A stretch of 6,953 nt of DNA from Ferrovaceae bacterium (GCA_027457225.1 DAIDTL010000056.1:1-6953), one strand, 5' to 3'; shown: positions 1 to 6,775, counted from the stretch's first letter. The notes: a model not told the origin generated them from the letters alone. Made by a program: numbers and translations.

Positions 1-917
1 GTATTCCAGCTGTCCTGGTCGATGCCATCCACGAACAGGTTGGGATCAAAACCAGGCTGGCTGACCAGGGCCAACACTTCACCGGTGGCGGGTTCGATGG
101 CCACCAAAGCCCCCCGGTGGGCACCGAAGGCTTTTTCGGCGGCTTGTTGCAGTGCTGCATCAATGGTCAGGGTGAGGTCGTTTCCCGCGAGCGCATCGAT
201 CCGTGCCAATGAACGAACACCATGGCCACCAGCATCAGTTTCCACCTGTTCCATACCCGTGACGCCATGGAGTTCCAGCTCGTAATGCCCTTCTATGCCA
301 AGTTTGCCGATATGGTTGGTGCCACGATATTGATTCGCCAGATCCTGGTCTTCGAGGCGATCCTGGTCGGCTTCATTGATTCGTCCGATATAGCCGATGA
401 GGTGTGAACCGCTGGCCCCCATGGGGTAACTCCGAATCAGGCGCGCCTGGATGTCTACACCAGGGAATCGATAGCGATTGACTGAAAAACGCGCGATCTC
501 GGCTTCGGTCAGACGGTTTCGAATGGGTGCCGGAGACAGGCCATGGTTTTCATCCAGTAATTTACGGAACAGTTTGCGATCCGACGGGGTAATGGAGACG
601 AGTTCGGAAAGCTGGTCGATGACTGTATCGAGATTGGCATTCTGGGCCGGGTTGATTTCCAGCGTATAGGCGGAGTTGTTCTCGGCGAGCACGGTGTCGT
701 TTCGATCCAGAATCAACCCCCGATTGGGCACAATGGGGACGATGCTGATCCGGTTGGCTTCGGCCAGAGTATGGTAATGCCCGTGAGAAATGACCTGCAG
801 CCAGACCAGACGTGTCACAAGCAGAAGACACAGGAGGGTGATGAGTCCCCAAAGCACCTTGAGGCGCAACTGGAACTGCCGACGCTCCTCTCGGGGGTTG
901 CGAAGGGTTTGGCGCAC
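1..917 (-). CDS. mrdA: Penicillin-binding protein 2 (peptidoglycan D,D-transpeptidase), N-terminal part, cut by left edge
   Basis: First 305 codons of PBP2, the class B transpeptidase that cross-links peptidoglycan during side-wall elongation; it is anchored in the inner membrane with its bulk in the periplasm. Seen: a basic cytoplasmic N-terminus (RNPREERRQ), one membrane segment at about residues 21-42, the family motif PNRGLILDRN at about 64-73 opening the dimerisation/pedestal domain, the IGKLGIEGHYE stretch at about 203-213, and the beginning of the transpeptidase domain (GALVAIEPATGEVLALVS, about 269-286). The catalytic SxxK motif, near residue 330 in E. coli PBP2, lies beyond the window, so activity cannot be judged. 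The start is GTG at 917-915, two bases after the mreD stop; it gives the usual short basic leader, and no in-frame ATG lies nearby. No clear Shine-Dalgarno is visible, so translation is probably coupled to mreD. rodA often follows in such clusters, but that is inference. Family assignment is very secure. Confidence 0.95.
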   Translation of the reverse strand, partial: MRQTLRNPREERRQFQLRLKVLWGLITLLCLLLVTRLVWLQVISHGHYHTLAEANRISIVPIVPNRGLILDRNDTVLAENNSAYTLEINPAQNANLDTVIDQLSELVSITPSDRKLFRKLLDENHGLSPAPIRNRLTEAEIARFSVNRYRFPGVDIQARLIRSYPMGASGSHLIGYIGRINEADQDRLEDQDLANQYRGTNHIGKLGIEGHYELELHGVTGMEQVETDAGGHGVRSLARIDALAGNDLTLTIDAALQQAAEKAFGAHRGALVAIEPATGEVLALVSQPGFDPNLFVDGIDQDSWN

Positions 918-919
918 CT

Positions 920-1441
920 TCAGGAAACCCGTGAGTGTTCGTCGCGAACCCGCTGATGCTCCAGCAGGGCAGGCAATGCAATCCAAAACAGGGCGGTGAA
1001 GGGAGATTGGAACCACCACCACCAGCCTGGAAGCGGGAACTTGAGTAGCCATGCGGTGAGCGCTGTCACGACCTGGCTGATGAACAGGATGGGCAGAATA
1101 TGAAGGGCCTGGTTGGCGGCATAGAACGACAGGATACGTGCCCGAAAGTGGAAGGCCAGAAAATAGGTTATGGAGTAGCCCAGGGCATGGATACCGAGGG
1201 TTGAACTGTCTGCGACATCGGCAATGATCCCCAGACTGAAAGCAATCCACCCTCCGATCAGCATCGGTTCACGCACCGTCCAGTACACCAGCAGCAGCGC
1301 CATGAAGTCAGGGCGCAGTAAAAGCCAGGGGCCACTCCAGGGCAACAGCATGAGCAAAAATGCCAGCAGGAAGCTCAGCCCCACCAACTGTACCGTGGCT
1401 GGCCGTTTCAGAATTTGTGGCTCTTGCGCGATGCCGATCAT
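920..1441 (-). CDS. mreD: Rod shape-determining protein MreD
   Basis: A 173-residue, very hydrophobic integral membrane protein with about six predicted membrane segments (roughly residues 16-34, 36-55, 61-78, 82-97, 110-134 and 146-162). The stretch GIIADVADSSTLGIHALGYS (71-90) carries the conserved aspartate and G-x-H-A pattern of MreD, and a WWWW run (140-143) precedes the last segment. MreD works in the inner membrane with MreC and PBP2-RodA in the elongation complex; it has no known enzymatic activity. The reading frame is open further upstream, to 1762, but that stretch overlaps mreC. The ATG at 1441-1439, one base after the mreC stop, gives a protein of normal MreD length (about 160-175). 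There is no strong ribosome binding site, which fits coupling to mreC. Identification rests on topology, motif and gene order, and is secure. Confidence 0.93.
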   Translation of the reverse strand: MIGIAQEPQILKRPATVQLVGLSFLLAFLLMLLPWSGPWLLLRPDFMALLLVYWTVREPMLIGGWIAFSLGIIADVADSSTLGIHALGYSITYFLAFHFRARILSFYAANQALHILPILFISQVVTALTAWLLKFPLPGWWWWFQSPFTALFWIALPALLEHQRVRDEHSRVS

Positions 1442-1442
1442 G

Positions 1443-2363
1443 TCAGGGCTTTTTGGTTTTTCTGGGGTTGCGTGCGGTACTCGGAGCGGCTGCCTCCGGC
1501 TGATCCAGATTGGGCGGCGTGTTTTTCTGGTCGAGGGCACTGTCCAGAACGAGCACATACCGGTGGCTGTAGACGGCTGCAGTAGGAAGGCACTGAATGT
1601 GCGCAAATGCAGAGACGGAATCGCGTTCGACAGTTTTAACCGTGGCCACGGAGAGCCCTGGTGGGTACACCCCGTCAATCCCTGAAGTGACCAGGACGTC
1701 TCCGGCTTGAATATCGGCAGCCACCGGGACATAAGCCAGGGACAAGGTGCCGGACTCGCCATTGCCCGAGGTCATGACACGCAGTCCGTTGCGCAGCACC
1801 ATCACCGGCAGCGCCTGGTTTTTGTCAGTGATCAGGGTGACTTCGTCGTTGAAAGGATTGACCGTCGTGACCTGTCCCACAAGACCTTCAGTGGAAATGA
1901 CGGGGGAGCCGGCGTGAATCTCGTTATTCTGGAGGGCGCTGATCACGATTTTTTGAACGAAGGGATTGTGGGCCACGGCGACGATTTCGGCCATGGTGCC
2001 TGGTGAGGGCTGTTGCTGGCGCAAGTTCAACAGCGTATTCAGGGTATTTAACTCGGACTGGTAGATCCTGCTCTGTTGTACGGTGTTGGCTTGTTGCAGC
2101 AGACGTTGCCGCAGGGCAATGTTTTCCGTCTGCAGGTCGTGCTGGGAATCAAGCGCTTCCTGGACGCTGCGCATCAACCAGCCGGGCACACTGGCAAGTT
2201 CCTGCATCGGATAGATAATGATGCTGACCGCCTTGCGAAAAGCGTCCAGTTGATGAAAACGGAAATCCACCACGATGCAGGCCACCGCAAGGGCGCAGTA
2301 AAAGGCCAGTCGCGCCAGGGGAGACGGACCGCGGTTAAACAAATCGGGGGTACGAATGGCCAT
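1443..2363 (-). CDS. mreC: Rod shape-determining protein MreC
   Basis: A 306-residue MreC, the periplasmic scaffold that links MreB and MreD to PBP2 and is thought to activate it. Seen: a short cytoplasmic leader with the LFNRGPSPLARL motif (8-19) typical of proteobacterial MreC; one membrane anchor at about 18-35; a glutamine/leucine-rich coiled coil at about 66-116, the usual dimerisation helix; then the two-lobed beta domain at about 122-275, including the conserved GLVGQV (160-165), ITDKNQALPV (178-187) and GDVLVTSGIDGVYPPGL (221-237). The last 30 residues are rich in Pro, Ala and Lys and look disordered, as in many betaproteobacterial homologues. The ATG at 2363 gives the normal leader. 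Upstream is a 47 bp gap to mreB with no convincing promoter or terminator, so mreC is probably co-transcribed with mreB. The end is one base from mreD. Confidence 0.96.
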   Translation of the reverse strand: MAIRTPDLFNRGPSPLARLAFYCALAVACIVVDFRFHQLDAFRKAVSIIIYPMQELASVPGWLMRSVQEALDSQHDLQTENIALRQRLLQQANTVQQSRIYQSELNTLNTLLNLRQQQPSPGTMAEIVAVAHNPFVQKIVISALQNNEIHAGSPVISTEGLVGQVTTVNPFNDEVTLITDKNQALPVMVLRNGLRVMTSGNGESGTLSLAYVPVAADIQAGDVLVTSGIDGVYPPGLSVATVKTVERDSVSAFAHIQCLPTAAVYSHRYVLVLDSALDQKNTPPNLDQPEAAAPSTARNPRKTKKP

Positions 2364-2410
2364 GTCAGTCCGACTTCTGGCTCAAGTCCTCGTGGTGGAT
2401 ACCCGGGGGG

Positions 2411-3454
2411 TCAGTCAGAAGTGAAAACCATGCCCAGTCGATCAATTTCTTCCAGCGCTCGTCCGCAACCGCGTACGACGCAGGTCAAAGGATCCTCGGC
2501 CACCAGGACGGGCAGGCCGGTTTCTTCGATGAGCAATCGGTCCAGGTCGCGTAGCAAGGCCCCTCCGCCGGTCAGTACCATCCCACGCTCTGCGATGTCG
2601 GCGCCCAGCTCGGGCGGTGTCTGTTCCAGCACCGAGTGAACTGTTCCGATGATTGAATTGAGGGGGTCGGTCAGTGCTTCCAGAATTTCATTGCTGGAAA
2701 TGGTGAATGTCCGGGGAACGCCTTCGGCCAGGTTGCGCCCCTTGACTTCCATTTCGCGCACCTCGGAACCCGGGAAAGCGGATCCGATCTGTTTTTTGAT
2801 CTGCTCTGCCGTGGTTTCGCCGATCAGCATGCCATAGTTGCGCCGTATGTAGTTGATGATGGCTTCGTCGAATTTGTCGCCACCGGTACGGATGGAGGCG
2901 GCATACACCAGTCCTCCCAGAGACATGACCCCCACTTCAGTGGTACCCCCCCCGATATCGACGACCATGGATCCGGTAGCCTCGGCAACTGGCAGGTTGG
3001 CACCAATGGCAGCGGCTACGGGTTCCTCGATCAGGTACACCTGGCGCGCCCCTGCACCCAGGGCAGATTCACGAATGGCGCGCCGCTCCACTTGAGTGGA
3101 ACCGCAGGGAACGCAAATGATGATGCGTGGGCTGGGAGACAGCAGGCGGGATTCGTGCACCTGCTTGATGAAATATTTGAGCATCTGCTCGGTGATGGTA
3201 AAATCAGCGATCACGCCATCCTTCATGGGGCGAATGGCGGTGATGTTGCCCGGAGTACGGCCCAGCATCGCCTTGGCGGCCAGCCCCACAGCGAGGATGA
3301 CTTTCTTGCCATGGGTTTCGCCGTCTTGACGGATGGCCACTACGGAAGGCTCATTAAGAACAATGCCCTTTCCCCGGGAATAAATCAGGGTATTGGCCGT
3401 GCCCAGGTCAATGGCGAGGTCGGTGGAAAAATAACCGCGCAGAAATTCGAACAT
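2411..3454 (-). CDS. mreB: Rod shape-determining protein MreB (bacterial actin)
   Basis: A 347-residue MreB, the normal full length. It is an actin-fold ATPase that forms membrane-bound antiparallel filaments on the inner face of the cytoplasmic membrane and orients side-wall synthesis. Seen: an N-terminal amphipathic membrane-binding segment (MFEFLRGYF, 1-9); phosphate-1 motif AIDLGTANT (14-22); Glu143 in LIEEPVAAAIG (141-151), at the position linked to ATP hydrolysis; phosphate-2 motif VVDIGGGTTEVGV (164-176) with Asp166; and the adenosine motif GMVLTGGGALLRDLDRL (291-307). No key residue is missing. The start at 3454 is set by a good AAGGA site six bases upstream and by the conserved first residues. 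It is the first gene of a leftward mreB-mreC-mreD-mrdA cluster and lies back to back with gatC. Identification is certain. Confidence 0.98.
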   Translation of the reverse strand: MFEFLRGYFSTDLAIDLGTANTLIYSRGKGIVLNEPSVVAIRQDGETHGKKVILAVGLAAKAMLGRTPGNITAIRPMKDGVIADFTITEQMLKYFIKQVHESRLLSPSPRIIICVPCGSTQVERRAIRESALGAGARQVYLIEEPVAAAIGANLPVAEATGSMVVDIGGGTTEVGVMSLGGLVYAASIRTGGDKFDEAIINYIRRNYGMLIGETTAEQIKKQIGSAFPGSEVREMEVKGRNLAEGVPRTFTISSNEILEALTDPLNSIIGTVHSVLEQTPPELGADIAERGMVLTGGGALLRDLDRLLIEETGLPVLVAEDPLTCVVRGCGRALEEIDRLGMVFTSD

Positions 3455-3466
3455 AAGGCGTCCTTA
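3454..3466 (-). promoter_or_regulatory. mreB ribosome binding site within a small inverted repeat
   Basis: On the minus strand AAGGA (3465-3461) lies six bases before the mreB ATG and is the obvious Shine-Dalgarno. It is the left arm of the imperfect palindrome TAAGG-ACG-CCTTA, a 5 bp stem with a 3-base loop whose final A is the first base of the start codon. Such a small stem would be weak, so any role in limiting translation is speculation; the ribosome binding site itself is clear. Confidence 0.7.
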
Positions 3467-3467
3467 A

Positions 3468-3497
3468 GTGACTTGCTTCAAAGCTCTCCATGATACT
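3468..3497 (+). promoter_or_regulatory. Putative sigma70-type promoter of the gatCAB operon
   Basis: GTGACT (3468-3473, 4 of 6 to the -35 consensus) and GATACT (3492-3497, 4 of 6 to the -10 consensus) are 18 bases apart. A start near 3504 would give a leader of about 32 bases before the gatC GTG. Both boxes are weak. The main support is that a rightward promoter is needed in this 81 bp divergent gap and this is the best pair I can see. Its -10 overlaps the -10 of the putative mreB promoter on the other strand. Confidence 0.25.
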
Positions 3498-3518
3498 CCA
3501 TTACCCCCCTCATTTCCA
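3490..3518 (-). promoter_or_regulatory. Putative sigma70-type promoter of the mreBCD-mrdA cluster
   Basis: Reading the minus strand, TGGAAA (3518-3513, 4 of 6 matches to the -35 consensus) is followed after 17 bases by TATCAT (3495-3490, 5 of 6 matches to the -10 consensus). Transcription would start near 3483, leaving a leader of about 29 bases before mreB. Spacing and position are good, but the call is by eye only. Confidence 0.4.
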
Positions 3519-3522
3519 TGCC

Positions 3523-3527
3523 AGGAG
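3523..3527 (+). promoter_or_regulatory. gatC Shine-Dalgarno site (decides a GTG start)
   Basis: AGGAG ends eight bases before the GTG at 3536-3538. The in-frame ATG at 3518 lies upstream of this site and has no Shine-Dalgarno of its own, so the motif favours the GTG as the true start. Confidence 0.7.
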
Positions 3528-3535
3528 TCCCTTCC

Positions 3536-3823
3536 GTGGCTTTGACTGAAAACGATCTGCGTCGCCTGGCGCGTCTTGCCAGGATACGGGTTGAAGATAA
3601 CGAGGTGGGGACATTGTTGACCCAACTCAGCGGCATTCTGGGGCTTATCGATCAGTTGCAGGCGGTTGACACGCGCGGTATCGAACCGTTGTCCCATGCC
3701 CTGGACCTGGAGCAGAGGTTGCGCCCGGACGAGGTTACCGAAGTTGATCGTCGTGAGCAATTCCAGGCGGTGGCACCGCAAGTGGAGGCCGGCCTCTATC
3801 TGGTACCCAAGGTCATCGAATAG
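3536..3823 (+). CDS. gatC: Asp/Glu-tRNA(Asn/Gln) amidotransferase subunit C (GatC), GTG start
   Basis: The small GatC subunit, which wraps around the GatA-GatB interface and stabilises the amidotransferase; it has no active site. Starting at GTG 3536 it has 95 residues, the normal GatC length, and begins (M)ALTENDLRRLARLARI, matching the usual first helix of the family. Further marks are the QLSGILGLIDQLQAVDT helix (about 29-45), the GIEPLSHALDLEQRLRPDEV segment (about 47-66), and the conserved C-terminus APQVEAGLYLVPKVIE. An in-frame ATG at 3518 would add six residues (MPGVPS) with no family counterpart and no ribosome binding site. It is the first gene of a rightward gatCAB(-metX) operon, seven bases before gatA. 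Confidence 0.95.
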   Translation: MALTENDLRRLARLARIRVEDNEVGTLLTQLSGILGLIDQLQAVDTRGIEPLSHALDLEQRLRPDEVTEVDRREQFQAVAPQVEAGLYLVPKVIE

Positions 3824-3830
3824 CTGAATT

Positions 3831-5297
3831 ATGAATCTTGTAACGACTTCACTGAAACAGCTCGCTGAGGCGCTTCGAAAGCGTCAGGTCTCCAGCCGCG
3901 AACTCGCCCAGGCCTATCTGGAGAGGATTGTCCGTCTTGACCCAACGCTGGGGGCTTTTATCACGACGGATCACGAACGCACGCTTCGGCAGGCCGATGC
4001 CGCGGACAGTCGCATTGCCTCCGGCACTGCGGGGCCCCTGACGGGTATTCCAGTGGCTCATAAAGACATTTTCTGTACCCAGGGGTGGCTGACCACCTGC
4101 GGCTCGAAAATGCTGTCCAATTTCGTTTCGCCTTATGATGCCCACGTCATTGAACAGTTCAAGGCTGCCGGAGCCCTGATTCTGGGCAAAACCAACATGG
4201 ATGAGTTTGCCATGGGATCCAGCAATGAAACGTCCTTTTACGGAACGGTCAAAAATCCCTGGGACCTCACCAGGGTTCCCGGAGGCAGTTCAGGCGGATC
4301 GGCCGCAGCGGTTGCAGCGCGGCTTGCTCCTGCGGCTACGGCCACGGATACGGGCGGCTCCATCCGGCAACCCGCGGCCCTGTGTGGTATCAGCGGCATT
4401 AAACCAACCTATGGCCTGGTTTCGCGGTATGGCATGATTGCTTATGCCTCCAGCCTGGATCAGGGCGGGGTGGTTGCGCCCAGCGCCGAAGACCTGGGCA
4501 TTGTGCTCAATACCATGGTGGGTTTTGATGCGCGCGATTCCACCAGTATTCAACGGCCCCCGGAAGACTACACCGCCTTGCTGGAACAACCTTTGCGTGG
4601 GCTGCGCATTGGCCTGCCCAAAGAATTTTTCAGCGGCGGTGTCAGCGCCGATGTGGAACGTGCCATCGAGGCGGCGTTACAGGAATACGAGCGGCTCGGT
4701 GCGACGCGTGTTGATATCAGCCTGCCCAATACTGCGCTTTCCGTGCCGGTCTACTATGTGCTGGCCCCGGCCGAAGCTTCCAGCAACCTGTCCCGTTTTG
4801 ATGGTGTACGCTTTGGATGGCGTGCCCCCCGGTACGATGATCTTGCCGATATGTATGAGCTTTCCCGTGCACAAGGGTTTGGCCCCGAGGTCAAGCGCCG
4901 CATTCTTACAGGAACCTACGTGTTGTCCCGAGGTTATTACGACGCATACTACCTGCAGGCGCAACGGGTACGCCGGCTGATCGTGAACGATTTCAAGAGT
5001 GCCTTTGCGCAGTGTGACGTGATCATGGGGCCTTCTACCCCTACGGTTGCTTTTGGCTTTGGTGAAAAAACCGGCGATCCGGTCCAGATGTACCTGTCCG
5101 ATATTTTCACCATCAGCGTCAATCTGGCGGGGTTGCCCGGGTTATCCATTCCGGCCGGGTTTGGTCAGGGAGGGCTTCCGGTAGGGTTGCAGCTCATCGG
5201 CGATTATTTCAGCGAAGCACGCCTGCTCAATCTGGCCCATCGCTACCAGCAAGCCACCGACTGGCACAGCCGGGTTCCGGCCCTGGCAAGCGCTTAG
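3831..5297 (+). CDS. gatA: Asp/Glu-tRNA(Asn/Gln) amidotransferase subunit A (GatA, glutaminase)
   Basis: A 488-residue amidase-signature protein. GatA hydrolyses glutamine and feeds ammonia through a tunnel to GatB, which amidates Glu-tRNA(Gln) or Asp-tRNA(Asn) in the cytoplasm. The Ser-cisSer-Lys triad is complete: Lys78 in PVAHKDIF, cis-Ser153 in GGSSGGSAAAVAARLAPAA (151-169), and nucleophile Ser177 in DTGGSIRQPAA (173-183). These sit one residue before the S. aureus GatA positions (Lys79, Ser154, Ser178) as I recall them. TNMDEFAMGSSNE (121-133) and the GIKPTYGLVSRYG block (189-201) are also typical. Length is normal, and the ATG at 3831 fits the family N-terminus even though no good Shine-Dalgarno precedes it, which suggests coupling to gatC. 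In bacteria lacking AsnRS or GlnRS this enzyme is essential; which tRNA it serves here cannot be told from this window. Confidence 0.98.
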   Translation: MNLVTTSLKQLAEALRKRQVSSRELAQAYLERIVRLDPTLGAFITTDHERTLRQADAADSRIASGTAGPLTGIPVAHKDIFCTQGWLTTCGSKMLSNFVSPYDAHVIEQFKAAGALILGKTNMDEFAMGSSNETSFYGTVKNPWDLTRVPGGSSGGSAAAVAARLAPAATATDTGGSIRQPAALCGISGIKPTYGLVSRYGMIAYASSLDQGGVVAPSAEDLGIVLNTMVGFDARDSTSIQRPPEDYTALLEQPLRGLRIGLPKEFFSGGVSADVERAIEAALQEYERLGATRVDISLPNTALSVPVYYVLAPAEASSNLSRFDGVRFGWRAPRYDDLADMYELSRAQGFGPEVKRRILTGTYVLSRGYYDAYYLQAQRVRRLIVNDFKSAFAQCDVIMGPSTPTVAFGFGEKTGDPVQMYLSDIFTISVNLAGLPGLSIPAGFGQGGLPVGLQLIGDYFSEARLLNLAHRYQQATDWHSRVPALASA

Positions 5298-5300
5298 GAG
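5296..5300 (+). promoter_or_regulatory. gatB Shine-Dalgarno overlapping the gatA stop codon
   Basis: AGGAG begins inside the TAG stop of gatA and lies five bases before the gatB ATG at 5306. This tight arrangement implies that termination on gatA and initiation on gatB are linked, which suits subunits needed in equal amounts. Confidence 0.7.
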
Positions 5301-5305
5301 ACGAC

Positions 5306-6775
5306 ATGGATTGGGAAGTCGTCATCGGGCTGGAAACCCACGCGCAGCTGGCCACACACTCCAAAATATTTTCCGGAGCTGCCACCGCCTTTGGTGCCGC
5401 GCCTAATGCGCAGGCCTGTGCAGTGGATCTTGCCCTGCCCGGGGTACTGCCAGTCATGAACCGCACTGCCGTGGAATACGCCATACGATTTGGTTTGGCC
5501 GCACAAGTGGTGATTGCAAAACGGTCCATCTTTGCACGCAAGAATTATTTTTACCCGGATTTGCCCAAGGGCTACCAGATCAGTCAGTATGAAATCCCCG
5601 TGGTTTCTGGCGGACAGATTGTCGTCGAGCTGGAGGGTCTGGAAATTCCGGTTCGTCTGACCCGGGCGCATCTGGAAGCGGACGCCGGAAAATCACTGCA
5701 TGAAGATTTTCACGGGCTCTCCGGAATTGACCTCAACCGGGCCGGGACGCCGTTATTGGAAATCGTTTCCGCACCTGACATGCGTAGCGCGGCAGAAGCG
5801 GTGGCCTATGCGCGCACGCTGCACAATTTGGTGATGTGGCTGGATATTTGCGACGGCAACATGCAGGAGGGTTCCTTCCGGTGCGACGCCAATGTGTCGG
5901 TGCGTCCCAAAGGACAGCAGGCTTATGGGACCCGTTGCGAAATCAAGAACCTGAACTCCTTTCGCTTTATGGAAAAAGCCATCGAGTTCGAAATCAGACG
6001 CCAGATCGCACTGATTGAATCAGGAGGGAACGTCGTCCAGGAAACCCGTCTGTATGATCCGGATCGGGACGAAACGCGCTCCATGCGCTCCAAGGAAGAT
6101 GCCCAGGACTACCGTTACTTTCCCGATCCGGATTTGCTGCCATTATGTATCGATGCCGCCTGGATCGAGCGTGTGCGGAACGCATTGCCCGAACTGCCTG
6201 ACGCCATGCGCAGACGGTTCGTGTCCGATTTTGGGCTGTCGCCTTATGATGCCAGCGTATTGACCGCCTCCTTTGACCAGGCCCAGTACTTTCAGGCGCT
6301 GATGCATTTTGTGCAGGGAGTGGCCAAACTATGCGCCAACTGGGTCAGTGGTGAACTGTCCGCGGCCCTGCATCGGGATGGCCTGGAAATCCGGCACAGT
6401 CGCATCACACCGCAACAGTTGGGGGGTCTGTTACGACGCATTCAGGACGGTACCCTTTCTGGCAAGATGGCCAGGGAGATTTTTGATGCGCTCTGGAGTG
6501 ATGGCGGAGAGGCCGATACACTGATCGAATCGAAGGGCCTTAAACAGATTTCAGATGTTTCTACCCTGGAAAAAATCGTGGAAGCGTTGATGGCAGCACA
6601 TCCTGGTCAGGTTGCCGAATATCGCGCCGGCAAGGAAAAGGTATTTGGTTTTTTTGTGGGCCTTGCCATGAAAGCTTGCGGTGGTCGTGCAATGCCATTC
6701 TTAAAAACAGGCTGGCTGGCAAATGAAGCACTCCCGTTCCTTGGGCATAGTTGCTCCCCAGCGGGTTCATTTTGA
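5306..6775 (+). CDS. gatB: Asp/Glu-tRNA(Asn/Gln) amidotransferase subunit B (GatB) with a frame-disrupted C-terminus
   Basis: GatB binds the misacylated tRNA, activates the Glu/Asp side chain with ATP and amidates it with ammonia from GatA. Seen: EVVIGLETHAQL (4-15) with His12; ARKNYFYPDLPKGYQISQYE (77-96); RAHLEADAGKSLHEDF (120-135); the GatB signature IDLNRAGTPLLEIVSAPD (141-158); GNMQEGSFRCDANVSVRPKG; RYFPDPDLLP; and a C-terminal YqeY-like tRNA-binding tail domain up to FGFFVGLAMKACGGRA (residue 462). Glu124 and Glu152, with His12, appear to match the metal-binding residues of the synthetase site. As read, the frame continues for 27 unrelated residues to a TGA at 6773-6775, 489 in all. One extra base near 6691-6707 would instead give NAILKNRLAGK and a TGA at 6724-6726, that is 473 residues, close to the family length, with a 4 nt ATGA overlap with metX. 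The true end is therefore probably 6726. Only the last 11 or so residues are affected, so the protein may still function. Confidence 0.95.
   Translation: MDWEVVIGLETHAQLATHSKIFSGAATAFGAAPNAQACAVDLALPGVLPVMNRTAVEYAIRFGLAAQVVIAKRSIFARKNYFYPDLPKGYQISQYEIPVVSGGQIVVELEGLEIPVRLTRAHLEADAGKSLHEDFHGLSGIDLNRAGTPLLEIVSAPDMRSAAEAVAYARTLHNLVMWLDICDGNMQEGSFRCDANVSVRPKGQQAYGTRCEIKNLNSFRFMEKAIEFEIRRQIALIESGGNVVQETRLYDPDRDETRSMRSKEDAQDYRYFPDPDLLPLCIDAAWIERVRNALPELPDAMRRRFVSDFGLSPYDASVLTASFDQAQYFQALMHFVQGVAKLCANWVSGELSAALHRDGLEIRHSRITPQQLGGLLRRIQDGTLSGKMAREIFDALWSDGGEADTLIESKGLKQISDVSTLEKIVEALMAAHPGQVAEYRAGKEKVFGFFVGLAMKACGGRAMPFLKTGWLANEALPFLGHSCSPAGSF
6691..6707 (+). other. Frameshift site in the gatB 3' end (apparent one-base loss)
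   Basis: Up to codon 462 (GCA, 6689-6691) the protein follows GatB. The family then expects Asn after Arg/Lys-Ala, and the frame one base back reads AAT GCC ATT CTT AAA AAC and on to TGA at 6724-6726. Adding one A to GCAATG (6689-6694) restores this exactly. Adding one A to the AAAAA run at 6703-6707 also rejoins the frame, but leaves MPF in place of NAI. The fault may be a real deletion, a sequencing or assembly error, or, less likely, recoding. Confidence 0.8.

Noticed and set aside
22..669. Open frames on the plus strand opposite mrdA (about 60-90 codons)
   Set aside because: They are antisense to a continuous PBP2 frame, have no recognisable family features and no convincing ribosome binding sites.
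1442..1762. Upstream extension of the mreD frame to an ATG at 1762
   Set aside because: The extension overlaps the conserved part of mreC in another frame and has no MreD homology pattern; the ATG at 1441 gives the family length.
2372..2388. Inverted repeat GACTT-7-AAGTC in the mreB-mreC gap
   Set aside because: A 5 bp AT-containing stem with no T run is too weak for a terminator, and the genes are expected to be co-transcribed.
3785..3796. Perfect 12 bp palindrome GAGGCCGGCCTC near the end of gatC
   Set aside because: It encodes the conserved Glu-Ala-Gly-Leu of the GatC C-terminus, has no loop and no following T run, so it is most likely a chance product of coding and GC content and not a terminator or operator.
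4438..4980. A 180-codon open frame on the plus strand inside gatA
   Set aside because: It is an out-of-frame shadow of gatA, whose own frame is unbroken with all conserved motifs; the alternative protein has no family features.
6649..6655. Run of seven T in gatB as a possible frameshift site
   Set aside because: It encodes the conserved Phe-Phe of GFFVG and the frame stays correct for another dozen codons, so the break lies further downstream.
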